A DNA stretch of 64,000 nucleotides, taken from positions 1,302,001 to 1,366,000 of the forward strand of contig JAMWFC010000032.1 in the NCBI GenBank assembly GCA_027475525.1, read 5' to 3'. How positions within the stretch are numbered: the first letter of the stretch is position 1; the number at the start of each line of letters is the position of its first letter. Shown here in pieces: positions 11,231 to 23,409 of the stretch. Made by a program: the position numbers and the translations under genes. The notes beneath the pieces were generated by a model. It was not told the DNA's origin. It saw nothing but the letters and a program-made list of their open reading frames with translations, and searched no databases. Source of the stretch: Macrolepiota albuminosa. Taxonomy: Eukaryota; Basidiomycota; Agaricomycetes; Agaricales; Agaricaceae.

Positions 11231-12304
11231 TGATAGGCTTCTACTCGGGCTGAGCACATCAAGGGACATTATAGGCCAACTGACACTTGACACACTGGAG
11301 ACTCTAGTGACTGGCTTGATTACAGAGCAGTCTTGGCTCTGTCGTGCTATTACAGGACTTATCCATTTACCTTGGTCACCAGTTACCAGGCCTTCAGTAC
11401 ACCCCATTCACTTATACCAAGGATAAAGGAGGCTTAGGATGTACAGCGCTAACATGACGGCGGAAAGGGACTCTAACTAAACCCTGATCACTTCCAGAAG
11501 GAGTCAGCAGTAGTCGCTGCCATTCGACGACGCACTTCAATCAGAAGTCTAAAGGGATCAATATCGAGGACGCAGGATATACTTATACCCGACGGCTAGA
11601 CTTGTCAGGAACTAGTACAATGAGTAGCGCTGACATTAGCGCTCACGGCGTCTGTTGAAGATTTTCCAACAACTACCCCGGAACCGCCTGACCAATTGGA
11701 GCTATAATAAAAGTGAGCGGACCTATATAAATTCTAAGTCAATATAGAGTCGCCATTGGTTGCCGTGGGTCATAATGCCGTTGGTCGCCGTCAACCATGT
11801 GCAAAAGGTCGCCATTGACAGGTCACCATTAGAGGGAACCACAAGGAGAGGCGCTAGGAGGTAGTGCCACAGATGGACTGTCTACCTTGGCAAACACGGT
11901 AGCACCCAGTATATAAGATAGCTACATTGCATGTAAATAACAACGAATTGTAACCTCTTGAGCACCCAAGTTACCCTTAGCATTCAAATCGCATTAGCTT
12001 GCTCAAACTTTGTCACTAAGTTGGGCGCTAGCCTTGCTTATCCCGTCTTTGTCATTTACGGTGCCACCTACGGGCACGCTACGCTGTGCTATTCGCCTTG
12101 TCTTCTATATCGTTGTGTAAACTACGACACTTACCATTTGTCAGGTAGCACATGAAGCGCTATCATCTAGCATGTCGCTTTAACACCTTTGCTCGAGCAC
12201 ACCAGAACTCTGTCGGGACTCCTCATAACTATGCACGCCAAGCGCTGGAGACGGCGTTGTACTGCGTATATGTCCAGCACATCCAACTACAGTTAGCGTC
12301 ATCA
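11231..12304 (+). repeat. solo LTR of family B inside A1 pol
   Basis: 1074 bp, TGATAGGCTTCTACTCGG to GCGTCATCA, homologous over its length to 40306-41326 and 52851-53919. It is flanked by GCGG on both sides (11227-11230, 12305-12308), a 4-bp target-site duplication. A2 at the same site reads uninterrupted (about 30036), confirming an insertion followed by LTR-LTR recombination. It contains a TATA-like TATATAAGATAG near 11910. Confidence 0.92.
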
Positions 12305-13841
12305 GCGGCCAGTTGACGATGGCCTCGACCTTGTGAGGGTCCATGCGAACGCCATTCGGAGATACAATGATGCCAAGATACTCAACCTCTTCCATGTGGA
12401 ATGAACACTTCTCAGGCTTGGCATGGAGGTTGTGCTCCCAGAGGGGCTCAAGGACTTGCCGGACATGCTTCTGGTGGTCCTCCTTTGAGTCGGAGTAGAT
12501 GAGGATGTTGTCCAAGTAGACAATTACGAAAACGTCGCTCATGTCATGGAAGATGTCGTTCATGAAGTATTGGAACGTGGCAGGGGAGTTAGTCATTCTG
12601 AAAGGCATCACAAGGTACTCAAACAGATCATACCGCATGTGGAACACGGTTTTCCACTCATGTCCTGGGGCGATATGGACGTTGTTGTAGCCAGAGCAGA
12701 GGTTGATTTTTGTGTAAACCTTGGCACTGCGGAGTCGATCGACCAGGTCGCCGATGAGCGGGAGCGGGTAGCAGTTCTTCTTGGTGATCTTATTGAATTC
12801 CCAGTAGTCGACGCAGAGTCAGAGCAAACTGTCCTTCTTCTTGGCAAATAGGATTGGGGCTTCGGCAGCAGAGGCAGAGGGTCGGATGAATTCCTTGCTG
12901 AGCATTTCATCGAGGTAGTCCTTGAGGGCCTGGAGTTTGACCTCTGACATGTTGTACACCTTGCCGAAAGGGGGGGTGGCTCCTTCCTCGAGGTCAATCG
13001 TGTGGTCATAAGGGTGGTGGGAGGGAATCTCCTTGGCGTCTCCTTCAGAGAATACGTCAGCGAACTCGTAATACTCTGGGGGAACTACTTCTCGGAGGAT
13101 CTGCTCCTCGGTCTTCTTTTCCGGGAAGATAGTGTCCCCTCGTAGGTGTTCTTCCAGGAAAGATGGCGAGGTGTGTAGCTGAAATGTGGGGGTTCCATCC
13201 TTCATGAGGCGGGCGAAGGGGGCAGCTCCAATGATCCTAATGTTGAGTGCATTCGGGTCAATCGAGGTCGCAGATGCATCGGCTGGAGCGGGTTTGACAT
13301 GTGTCTGAGACCAGCCCAGGTAGTTCAGCCCTTTGTACTTGTTCCAAGGAATGTTTGGGGGTCGATCAGGGGCCTTGCAGGCTTGAATGGGCATGGGTGG
13401 CGTATGCGTGGAGGGCGTGGTTGCCGTCCTGGGGGTGTTGGGCATTGGGTCGCTCCCTAGGGCCCGGAGGTGCACGGTGGTCGAGGGGTGGTCTTTGGGT
13501 CCCGGGAAGGTCATGGTGAGCGTCCTCCAATCAATGTCGGGGTTTGTGTTGCACAGCCAGGGTAGTCCCAGCACTATCGGGGTCAATTCATAAAGTCGCG
13601 TGACCAGGAAGTTGGAGGTGAACTCGTAGTTGTTGTCCAGGGTCACGCATCCTGAGTGAGACCTCTGGATGGGGCCTGAGGAGGAGGGGGTGCCGTCGAG
13701 GCGTTGCAGGCAGAGGGGCTGGTCGAGGGACTCGTGGGGGAGGTCGAGGGCGTCGCTGATGAAAACTCCGGTGGCTTCGCTGTCGATGAGGGCCAATATT
13801 GGTCCCGGGGTGCTGTCCAATCTGGCATTGATGACAAAGGA
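12305..13841 (-). pseudogene. A1 pol 5' part: protease 2 and RT
   Basis: Minus-strand frame from just after the UGA at 13842-13844. The second retropepsin is mutated at its active site (ALIDSEATGVF, Gly to Glu) and keeps LGLPWLCNTNPDIDWR. The linker and RT follow, with the RT active-site motif now YLDN (YLDD in A2) near 12510. There are frameshifts near 12900 and 12610. Decayed, but domain order is clear. Confidence 0.8.
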
Positions 13842-16800
13842 TCAAGACGAGTGGGACTGGAGTCTGGGGGGCGATGGGGGCCCATCTGGAGGGTCCTTCA
13901 GGGTAGGGTCCGAAGAGTGGGAGATGTCGAAGGGAAGTTCTGGTCGTCGGGCGTCGGGTCCCAGGTCAGGCAATGGGTAAGACGTCGCCAATCAATGCAG
14001 GGGTTGGTGTCTCAGAGCCACGGGAGCCCTAAGACCAGGGGTGTGGAAGAGTGGAGTTTGGTTATCAACATCCAGAGGGTGTGAGTCTGTCCATTGGCAA
14101 AAGTAATGGGCATATGCACGAAGTGAGTGATGTCTCCCACTGTAAAGGCGTTTCCATCGAAGAGGCAGAGCCACACCGGGACCAGGAGTCGCTGAGCGGG
14201 TTCCGGGGCTAAAGTAGACCATGCCTCGTCGATGAAGTTGTCTGTGGCGCCACTGTCGACGAGGGTGTCAAGGGGGGTTCCGGAGGGGGTGAGGCGGGCT
14301 TTGAGGAGAAGGGAGTGCGAGGAGTAGGAGGGTAGGTAAGCCGTGAGGGTGTCCTGTGTGAGTGTTATGGAGCAAAGATGGGAAACCGGGGCGGAGAAGA
14401 CATTGGGGTCGATTCTGCAATTTAGGGTGTCTTCCGGATCTAAATCGCTGGGTCGTTTTCCAAATACTCAAAGGTGGCGTCCTCTCCTTCAAAGGTCCAG
14501 GTGGTGCATCCCATAACCTGTTGTTGGGGACACTCGGAGATGAAATGGTCTTTCTCACCGCACAGTATGCAAACACCTTCCCTCCTTTGTCGTTCCTGCA
14601 CATCCTTTGGAACTTCGATCCAGGGTCGTCCCTTTTTTTGAAGCCGGTTGGCCCAGAGGGCCTCCTCATCCTGTTCGTCAGCAAAGTCAAAGTCTTCGGG
14701 GTCTTCCGGAGGTTCCTCGGGGCTTGGCACGTTGCCTGGGTCGTGGGCGGCCACTGCGGCAGGGAGTTGGGCCTGGGGACAGGCGCCGCTGCCAGGGTTG
14801 GTATTAGGTGGGCCACGACTCACTGGGGGTTGGCCACCAAGGAACGCAGAGGGACTGGGGTTTTGATTTTGGGGGTTGGGAGTTTCGCCAGAGGGCCATG
14901 GGGGTCCTTCCCTAGAGTTCCAGGGGGGTCGGGAGTTCAAATACTTGCTGCGGTCTTCCCAGTAACGTTGGTCAATCTGTATGACGAGGGTCTTGTATCC
15001 GTCGTAGGAGGATTGTTTTGGGGCAAGTCGGAGGACGTCCTTGATACATTGCAGCAGGGTGCGGCGGAGGGCGTACTGGAGGGCGCTGTAATTCCAACCT
15101 GTCTCGTAAGCTTCCTTCTCAAAATGTACGATGAAGGTGGTGAAGCGTTCTTCAGAGCGCATCCAGAGGTTGAAGAGGTTGTCCTCAGCCTCAGCCATGG
15201 TGTCGTAGATCCTGAACTTCCTGGAGAACTCGTTGACAAAAGCTTGCCAGTGGGAAAGTGCCGGGTTGTTGGGGTCAAACTGAATGAGGGCCGTGTAGTG
15301 GTTGAAGGTGATCCCCTGGAGGTACAAGGCGGCAAAGGCCACCCAGGAGCTGTCAACCTAGAATGTGAGTGGCTTTGCCTGAAACATGTTAAGACATTGG
15401 GTGAGGAATGTACGCTATTTTTGGGGGTCCTGGCCCATGAATGCATCGGGCTTTTGAATGTCCAGGCATTCTTTGCGGGTGAGGGCGTCGCGAGCGTCGT
15501 CCGGTCCGGCAGCGTTGCAGGGAGGGGGGCCAGCATTGTAGTAGTAGTAATAATAGTTACCCCCCCTTTCTTGTGGAGAAAAGGCACCGAGGGCAGGACC
15601 CCACCTGCCTGGAGGGCCTCCTCCAGGTGGCTCACCTGGGGGTCCATGCCTGGGAGGGGTTGTCCTCGAGGTTTGGCTGGGGATGGCGGGGGCAGCCGGG
15701 GAGGGTTCGGTGGTGTCGGGTTGGTCTGAGGGGGGCTAGGTGCTGGGTCGGGTACCAGGTTGCACAGGGGACATTCAGCCCAGGAGGGTCGTGCTTGCAT
15801 AGGAGGTCACAGGGGGTTCTGGAGGTCGAAGTGGGGCAGTGGGTCGCAATGAAAGCTGGGTTCCGGAGGGGCCGGGGCGGATGTGGGAGGCAGTGCTGGG
15901 GTGGTTGCAGGCGCGGGGCGTTGTTTGTTGTTGCCGCGTGTAAGCTCATCAATGTAGCACAACGTATCGTCCATGCTAGGGGTGTCCACCTGGGGTCCAC
16001 TGGGGTTCGCTGGGGGTGGAGGTCAGGCATTGTCCATTCGTGGGAGTGGTTCCAGAGGTCTCTGGGGCTGCCCCCAGGTCTTGAAGGTGCTAAGAACAGA
16101 GTTAGCCCTACGGCGAGTCAACAAGCCTACTGTGTGGGCAGCAGGTTGATCGAATAGGCCCCCCGTCAGGTTGAGGGACCGTAGTATGGCTGAGGCGTTT
16201 TGTCGCTCTTCCCATTATCGTTGCTCCGGAGTGGGGACCGCAGGGGCTGCCGGGGCCGGTTCCAGAGGTTTCCGTTGGATGTGAATCGAGCGGCCTGGGT
16301 CCGCGGGGTTATTGAGGGGTCGAGGAGAGGGGGACACATGAACTTCATCAAGCAGTTGCTGCAATTCTTTGCAGAGGATCGTGTTGCGCCTGTACTTTAC
16401 CATAGCCGGCTCCAGGAGTTCTCCTTGCGTGAGGTGATCCCTGAATTCGACCAAGCAATGGGCCCAGTCCTCTGGAGTGCCTTTGAAGTTGTCGTGTCTG
16501 AATTCCGTGAGCAGCGCCCTTGCCTGTTGTGCGAAGTCCTCCGGCGAGATCCTGAGTGAGCAGAGCGCTTTGTCCCGTTGCTGTTCGTACTCCTCGAGGC
16601 GTCGTCGTCCCATTGGCAAGGGAGGGGTCTGAGCAGGTGGGGTGGTGGCCGGATAGTGACAAGGGGGATAGTCAGGGTGGGGGGGTCCCCGAGGTTGAGG
16701 AACGGGGTGCTGGTAGCCATAGTAGGGGGTGGGTGCAAAGGGGCCCTCGCTGGGGAGAATCGGGTGAGGTCCACTGGGAACTGGCGGGGTCTCTGGCAAG

Positions 16801-17060
16801 CCCCTGGAGATGCTCCGGTACGAGGGGACCTTCACAGGTCATGCCATGGCTAAGTTGGGTGGAGGGGCCCAGCTGGCTGAAGGCCCCAGATCATAGAGGG
16901 ATGGGTCAGGGACCTAGTGGCGGTGGAGATACTGGGGTTTGTATGGAAGAGGTGGATAGGTGGGGCGGGAGGTCTGTGTAGAGTAATGATCGGGGACCAG
17001 ACATCTGTAAGGGTTGGTCTGGTAGCCCGTGGGGTAGTAGGTGTGAGTATACGTAGCCAT
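13842..17060 (-). pseudogene. A1 gag and protease 1
   Basis: Starts at ATG 17060, 34 nt inside the 5' LTR boundary, as in A2. It has a Tyr/Pro-rich N-terminus, a matrix-like helical segment (EDFAQQARALLTEFRHDNFKGT), a long Pro-rich linker, the capsid-like Gag domain at 14440-15342 (WQAFVNEFSRKFRIYDTMAEAEDN), a CCHC knuckle (CILCGEKDHFISEC), and protease 1 (LVDSGATDNFIDEAWS, LGLPWLRDTNPCIDWR). It ends at an in-frame TGA (13842-13844) that is also present in A0 and A2. Several frameshifts are present. Confidence 0.8.
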
Positions 17061-17093
17061 CAAGAACGGTGTAAGGAGGGAGTCTTGATATTA

Positions 17094-17858
17094 TGTCAGG
17101 TTCCGCTGAGTCGGAGGCTTTCCAGGAAAGCAACGCCCTTAAAATGCGGACTTGATTCACAGATACTCGGGTGTCTGGAACTCTGGGGCTAGGACTCTGG
17201 GGTTCAAGATGTGGACAGGAGTAGTCCCGGAAGAGGGGACTTGGTCCAGGAGTTTTGGGTTGTGGGTAGCTGGGGGTTGGATGGGGGTCGAGTCATGAAC
17301 TGGAGGTTCTAAGACGAGACCGAGTTAGCAAATTACAAGTCATGAAGTACGTACCAAACTTTAGAGAACGCGGTTATTCAGGCATGCCAGTCAAAGCGTA
17401 CCAGTCAGTGTGCACCAATCAAGCAAAGGGCACGCAACAATTCGAGTTAATATCAAGACTGGCAAATACAATGGGGGACTACACTATAAGTACTACAGGG
17501 CCGGGTCTCGGGGTTCCGGGGTGTCTGGGATGGGTTCTGGGAGTCATTGAGTAGCAGGCAGGAACTGTATACCTGGATCGCGCATGTGAGGACGCGTAAT
17601 CAATTGGCATGGAGGGAGCTGTGATGCGTGATGCATGATGGCCGGAAGCGAGTCACGTGATCCGATTGTTGATGGCAGTTGATCCCAGGGTCCGTGATGT
17701 GGGGTTTCTGGGGGGCTGGCTGATGGCGGTTTTTGATGCATATGATGGCAGCGTCGGCAGCTGTGGGGGCAGGGCACGTTGTGGGGTTGATGAAAGAGGC
17801 TCCCGGATGGGGCTCCAGGGATGTCCTGGGGAGGTTCTGGAGAGGAGGGGTCATGACA
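17094..17858 (-). repeat. A1 5' LTR
   Basis: 765 bp, TGTCAGG...TCATGACA as read on the plus strand. Its inner edge is next to AGTCTTGATATTA (17081-17093), the self-priming PBS in element sense. The same 13-mer reversed (TAATATCAAGACT) lies inside the LTR near 17450. Confidence 0.92.
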
Positions 17859-20800
17859 TCTGGTAGCTCTGCTGTCGATGAGGGCCGATATTGGTCCTGG
17901 GGCGCCGTCCAACCTGGCATTGATGATGAAGGATCAAGACAAGCGGGACTGGAGTCTGGGGGGTGGTGGGGGCCTGTCCAGGGGGTTCTTTGGAGTCAGG
18001 TCCGGAGAGTGGGGGATATCAAAGAGAAGTTGCTGGTCGTCGGGCGTCGGTTCCTGAATCAGGTGAAGGGTGAGATGTCACCAGTCAATGCGGGGGTTGG
18101 TGTCTCAGAGCCACGGAAGCCCTAGAACCAGGGGTGCAGAGGGGTGGAGTTTGGTTACCAACATCTGGAGGGTGTGAGTCTGTCTGTTGGCAAAAGTAAT
18201 GGGCATATGCACAAAGTGAGTGATGTCCCCTGCCGTAGAGGCGTCTCTGTTGAAGAGGCAGAGTGGCACCAGGACCGGGAGTTGCTAAGTGGGTTCCGGA
18301 GCAAAGGTAGACCATGCCTTGTCAATAAAGTTGTCTGTGGTGCCACTGTTGACAAGGGTGTTGAGGGGGGTTCCAGAGGGGATAAGGCAGGTTTTGAGGA
18401 GGAGGGAGTGCGAGGAGTGGGAGAGTAGGTAAGCCATGAGGGTGTCCTGTGCAAGTGTCGTGGAACAAAGATGGGAGACCAGGGTGGAGAAGACGTCGGG
18501 GTCGATTTTGCGATTTAGGGTGTCTTCTGGGTCTAAATCGGCGGGTTGTTTTCCGAATACTCGTAGGTGGCATCCTCTCCTTTGAACGCCCAGGTGGCAC
18601 GTCCCATAACCTGTCATTGGGGGCACTCGGAGATGAAGTGGTCTTTCTCACCGCAGAGTATGCAAACACCTTCCCTTCTCCGCCGTTCTTGCACATCCTT
18701 TGGAACCTCGATCCAGGGTCATCCTTTCTTCTGGAGTCGGTTGGCCCAGAGGGCCTCTTTGTCCTGTTCATCAATGAAGTCAGGATCTTCAGGATCTTCC
18801 AGGGGTTCCTCAGGGCTTGGCACGTCGCCTGGGTTGTTGGTGGCCATGATGGCGTTGAGTTGAGCCTGGGGGCAGGCACCACTGCCGGGGTTAGTATTGG
18901 GTGGGCCACGACTCACCAGGGGTTAGCCACCAGGAAATGCAGGGGGGCCGGGGTTTCGATTTTGGGGGCTGGGGGGCTTGCCAGAGGGCCATTGGGGTCC
19001 TTCCCTAGAGTTCCAGGAGGCTCAGAAGTTTGAATACTTGCTGCGGTCTTCCCAGTAGTGTTGGTTGATCTGCATGACGAGTGCCTTGTATCCATTGTAG
19101 GAGGGTTGTTTCAGGGCAAGTCGGAGGACATCCTTGATACATTGCGGCAGTGTGCGGTGGAGGGCGTACTGGAGGGTGCTGTAGTTCCAGCCTGTCTTGT
19201 AAGCTTCCTTCTCAAAACGTACAATGAAGGTGGTGAAGCATTCTTCAGAGCGCATCTGGAGGTTGAAGAGGTTGTCCTCAGCCTCAGCCATGGTGTCGTA
19301 GATCCCGAACTTCCTGGAGAACTCGTTGACAAAAGCTTGCCAGTGGGAAAGCGCCAGGTTGTTGGGGTCAAACTGAATGAGGGCCGTGTAGTGGTTGAAG
19401 GTGATCCCCTGGAGGTACCGGCAAAGGCCACCCAGAAGCTGTCAACCTGAAACATGAGTGGCTTCGCCTGAAACGTGTTAAGACATTGGGTGAACACCAT
19501 TTTTGGGGGTCTCGGCCCGTGAATGTGTTGGGCTTTTGGATGTCCAGGCATCCTTCACAGGCGAGGGCGTTGCAAGCGTTGTCCAGTCCTGTGGCGTTGC
19601 GGGGAGGAGGGCCGGCATTGTAATAGGAGTAATAGTGGTTACTCCCCCCTCCTTGTGGAGGAAAGGTGCCGAGGGCAGGACCCCACCTGCCTGGAGGGCC
19701 TCCTCCGGGTGGCTCACCTGGGAGTCCACGCCTGGGAGGTCCATTGTCTCAAAGGGGCTCATTCCTGCTGGGGGGAGGCCCAGGTCTCCACGCAGAGGGT
19801 GGTGGAGGTGGGGGGCCTGGGGGTCGTCCTCAAGGTTCGGCTAGAGATGGCGGGGGCGGCCGGGGAGGGTTCGGTGGTGTCGGGTTGGTCTGAGGGGGGC
19901 CGGGTGCCAGGTTGCGCGGAGGACATTCAGCCCAGGAGGGTTGCGCCTGCATAGGAGGTCGCAGGGGGTTCCGGAGGTCAAAGTGGGGCGGTGGGTCGCG
20001 GTGGAAGTTGGGCTCTGGAGAGGCCAGGGTGGACGTGTGGGGCAGTACCAGGGTGGTCGCAGGCACAGGGTGTTGTTTGTTGTTGCCGCGAGCGGGCTTG
20101 TCAATGTAGCACAGTGTGTCATCTGTGCTTGGGGTGTCCACCCAGGGTCTACCGGAGGTTGCCGGGGGTGGGGGTCGGGCGTTGTCCATTTGTGGGAGCG
20201 GTTCCAGGGGTCTCTGGGGCTGTCCCCAGGTCTTGAAGGTGCTAAGAACGGAGTTAGCCCTACAGCGAGTTGACAAGCCTACCATGCGGGCAGCGGGCTA
20301 ATCAAATAGCCCTTCCATCAGATTGAGGAACTGTAGTATGGCCAAGGCATTTTGTCCCGTTGTCATTGCTCTGGAGTGGGGACCACAGGGGCTGCCAGGG
20401 CCGGTTCCAGGGGTTTCCATCGGATATAAATTGAGCGACCTGGGTCTGCAGGGTCATTGAGGGGTTGAGAAGAGAGGGACACATGGACTTCGTCAAGCAG
20501 TTATTGCAACTCTTCGCAGAGGATCGTGTTGCGTCTATACTTTACCATAGTCTGCTCCAGGAGTTCTCCTCATGTGAGGCAATCCCCGAATTTGACCAAG
20601 CAATGGGCCCAGTCCTCCAGAGTGCCTGCAAAGTTGTCATGTCCAAATTCCGTGAGTAGCGCCCTTGCCCGCTGTGCAAAGTCCTCCAGTGAGATCCTGA
20701 GTGAGCGTAGTACTTCATCCTGTTGCCATTTGTACTTCTCAAGGCATTGTCGTCCCATTAGCGAGGGAGGAGTCCAAGCGGGTGGGGCAGTGGTCGGGTA

Positions 20801-21205
20801 GTGTCAAGGGGGATAGTCATAGTTGGGAGGTCCCCGGAGTTGGGGGGCAGAGTGCTGGTAACCATAATAGGGGGTGGGTGCAAAGGGGCCCTCACTGGGG
20901 GGTATCGGGCAAGGTCCACTGGGAACTGGTGGGGTCTCCAGCAGGCCCCCAGGGATGCTCTGGTATGAGGGGACCTCCACGGGTCGTGCCATGGCTAGGT
21001 TGGGCGGAGGGGCCCAGCTGGCTGAGGGCCCCAGATCATCGAGAGATGGGTCAGGGGCCCAGTGGCGGTAGAGATATTGGGGTTCGTACAGGAGAGGTGG
21101 ATAGGTGGGGCAGAGGGTCTGTGCAGAGTAGTGCTCGGGGACCGAATGCCCGTAGGGGTCAGTCTGGTAGCCCGTGGGGTAGTAGGTATGAATATACGTA
21201 GCCAT
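17859..21205 (-). pseudogene. family A0 gag and protease 1 (right part)
   Basis: Continuation of A0 after the A1 insertion. The minus-strand start ATG is at 21205. It contains the Gag N-terminus, Pro-rich linker, capsid-like domain (about 19022-19450), CCHC knuckle region (18567-18700) and protease 1, whose motif is degraded to LVNSGTTDNFIDKAWS but keeps LGLPWLRDTNPRIDW. The in-frame TGA between protease 1 and 2 is at 17934-17936, as in A1 and A2. Frame breaks are numerous, many at CpG-derived TpG or CpA. Confidence 0.8.
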
Positions 21206-21238
21206 CAAGAACGGTGTAAGGAGGGAGTCTTGATATTA

Positions 21239-22004
21239 TGTCAAGTTCCGCTGAGTCAGGGGCTTTCCAGAAAAGCAATGCCCTTACAAGGTGGACTTGA
21301 TCTATGAATACTTGGATGTCTAAAACTCCAGGGCTAGGGCTCTGGGATTCAAGACATGGATGAGGGGTGGTCCCGGGGAAGAGAACTTGATCCGGGGGCT
21401 TTGGGTGTTTTAGAGGCTGGGGGTTGGGGAGTGGTCAAGTCAGGAACCGGGGGTTCTAAGACAAGACCGGGTTAACAAATTGCAAGTCACAAAGTGCATA
21501 CCAAACTTAGAGCATGCGGTTGTTCAAGCGTGCCAGTCAAAGCGTGCCAGTCAGCGCGTACCAATCAAGCAGAGGGCATGCAACAATTCAAGTTAATATC
21601 AAGACTAGCGAGTACAACGGGGAACTACGCTATAAGTACTACAGGACTGGGTCTCGGAGTTCCAGGGTGTCTGGGATAAGTCCCGGGAGGCATTGAGTAG
21701 CGGACAGGGACTGTATACCTGGATTGTGCATGTGGGGCACACAATCAATTGGTGCGGAGAGAGTTGTGATGTGTGATGCGTGATTGCCGAAAGCAAGCAG
21801 CATGATTCAATCGTTGATGGCAGTTGATTCTGGGGTCTGTGATGCAGGGTTGCTGGGAGTGCTGGTTGATGGCAGTCTTTGATGCATGTGATGGCAGCAT
21901 TGGCAGCCGTGGGGATGGGGCACGTCGTGGAGTTGACGAGAGAGGCTTCTGGATGAGGCTCCGGGGGTGTGCCAGGGAGGTTCCAGAGGGGAGGGGTTGT
22001 GACA
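21239..22004 (-). repeat. A0 5' LTR
   Basis: 766 bp, ATGTCAAGTTCCGCTGAG...GGTTGTGACA. AGTCTTGATATTA (21226-21238) sits directly inside and the matching 13-mer lies inside the LTR near 21594. Beyond it, ACAAC at 22005 corresponds to the ACGAC of the B-family integrase region, so A0 inserted into B1 pol. The matching left duplication is lost with the A0 3' end. Confidence 0.88.
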
Positions 22005-23267
22005 ACAACTTTCTTTATGGTTGAGAATCGGCTTTGGCAACGAAATAGGGCTGGCACTCACAAATTGGTAATCAAACCAGATGGCCGAATCAGGATTCTG
22101 CGCACTATGCATGATGACTTGGGACATCAAGGACTCTATGCAACGTGGGCGAATCTATTGAAATGTTTTTGGTGGCCCCAAGTTAGCCCCAATATTGCAT
22201 GGTATATTTGCACTTGTCATCTCTGCCAAATCCAGCAGACATGCCAAGTTCTTATGCCCCCAACTATAGCGACTCCAGCACCATTGTTCGGAAAGATATA
22301 TATAGACACTATGCACATGCCCAAGTTGGGGCGCTACAAGTACATTATCCAAGGAAGGTGTTTTTTGGTACATTGGCTGGAGTTCTGTATGCTCTAGCGG
22401 GAAAATACTGACGCTATAGCTAAGTGGCTCTTCAAAAATGTTATTTGCAGATGGGGAGCCCTTCACGAGATTGTTACAGACAACGGAGCACCGATAGTGC
22501 TTACCTACCTCGCAAAGAAATACAATATACAGCATATTCGAGTCTCAGGATACAACAAACATGCTAATGGTATAGTGGAAAGGCCACATTTTGACGTACG
22601 ACAGGCGCTATTCAAGGCGGTAGACAGTGACAAAAGTTGCTGGAGTAAAGCAACTTATTCGGTCTTTTGGTCTGAACGGGTTACCATATGGAAGAGGATA
22701 GGCTGTTCTCCTTACTATGCAGCAACTGGCACCCATCCCCTGCTCCCAGCGGACGTTGTGGAGGCAACGTACTTACAACCCCCACCTAACTCAATTCTGT
22801 CTTCTACCAATCTGATCGCTAGGCGCACTATTGACTTACAATGATGCATGGAGGATCTCAAGCACCTACACAAGGTGGTATTTCAAGCTAGACAACAGGC
22901 CGCATTGCGATTTGAGAGCGAGCATAGTGCTACCATCCGAGACTACAACTTTACAGCTGGCGCCTTAGTACTAATGCGCAACTTGAAAATCAAAGTTACC
23001 CATAACAAAAAGATGTGACCTCGATACCTAGGACCCTTCATAGTAGTTTCCTACAATAGGGGAGGTGCCTACATACTCTGCAAGTTGGACGGCTCAGTTT
23101 TGCATCAACCAGTAGCAGAGTTCTGACTCATTCCCTACTTAGCACGTGAATATATTCCATTACCTTTGTCAACGCTGGACATTGACACTGCCAAACTTCG
23201 AGAGCTGGAAGAGACTGAGTTGGTGGACGATGACAAGACCACTCCGGATGAAGATGAGGAGCAATAA
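22005..23267 (+). pseudogene. B1 integrase remnant
   Basis: Colinear with B2 pol 59080-60344. It keeps the zinc-binding region (MHDDLGHQGLYATWANLL, CHLCQIQQT), the catalytic-core motif VTDNGAPI and the C-terminal GPY/F-like region. It is inactivated mainly by CGA-to-TGA changes at codons that are CGA in B2, for example in MRPQYLG, AAFRLIPY and LQRRMED, and by small deletions near 22415 and 22497. It ends at TAA 23265-23267. The upstream part of B1 is absent because A0 occupies that side. Confidence 0.85.
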
Positions 23268-23409
23268 ATTCCTACAAAACGTGTGGCGCTAACCGCTAGC
23301 GCCCCCCTTGATCAGACTCAGGCAACCCAATAACCAGAAAAGAATAAATAAACAAGTGGTACTGATACACAAGGAACTAGCAATCCAACTACGACTACAA
23401 CTAATTGAA

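Larger units (their letters stand above)
6165..17858 (-). mobile_element. family A chromodomain Ty3/Gypsy element A1 (nested in A0)
   Basis: Complete LTR-to-LTR copy read on the minus strand: 5' LTR 17094-17858, gag-PR1, PR2-RT-RH-IN-chromodomain, an antisense accessory gene, and 3' LTR 6165-6930. It is flanked by TCTGG (6160-6164 and 17859-17863), a 5-bp target-site duplication. Joining the flanks restores continuous A0 protease sequence. The body holds a solo B-family LTR (11231-12304). LTR identity is about 93-94% by eye, and numerous CpG transitions mark it as older than A2. Confidence 0.9.
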
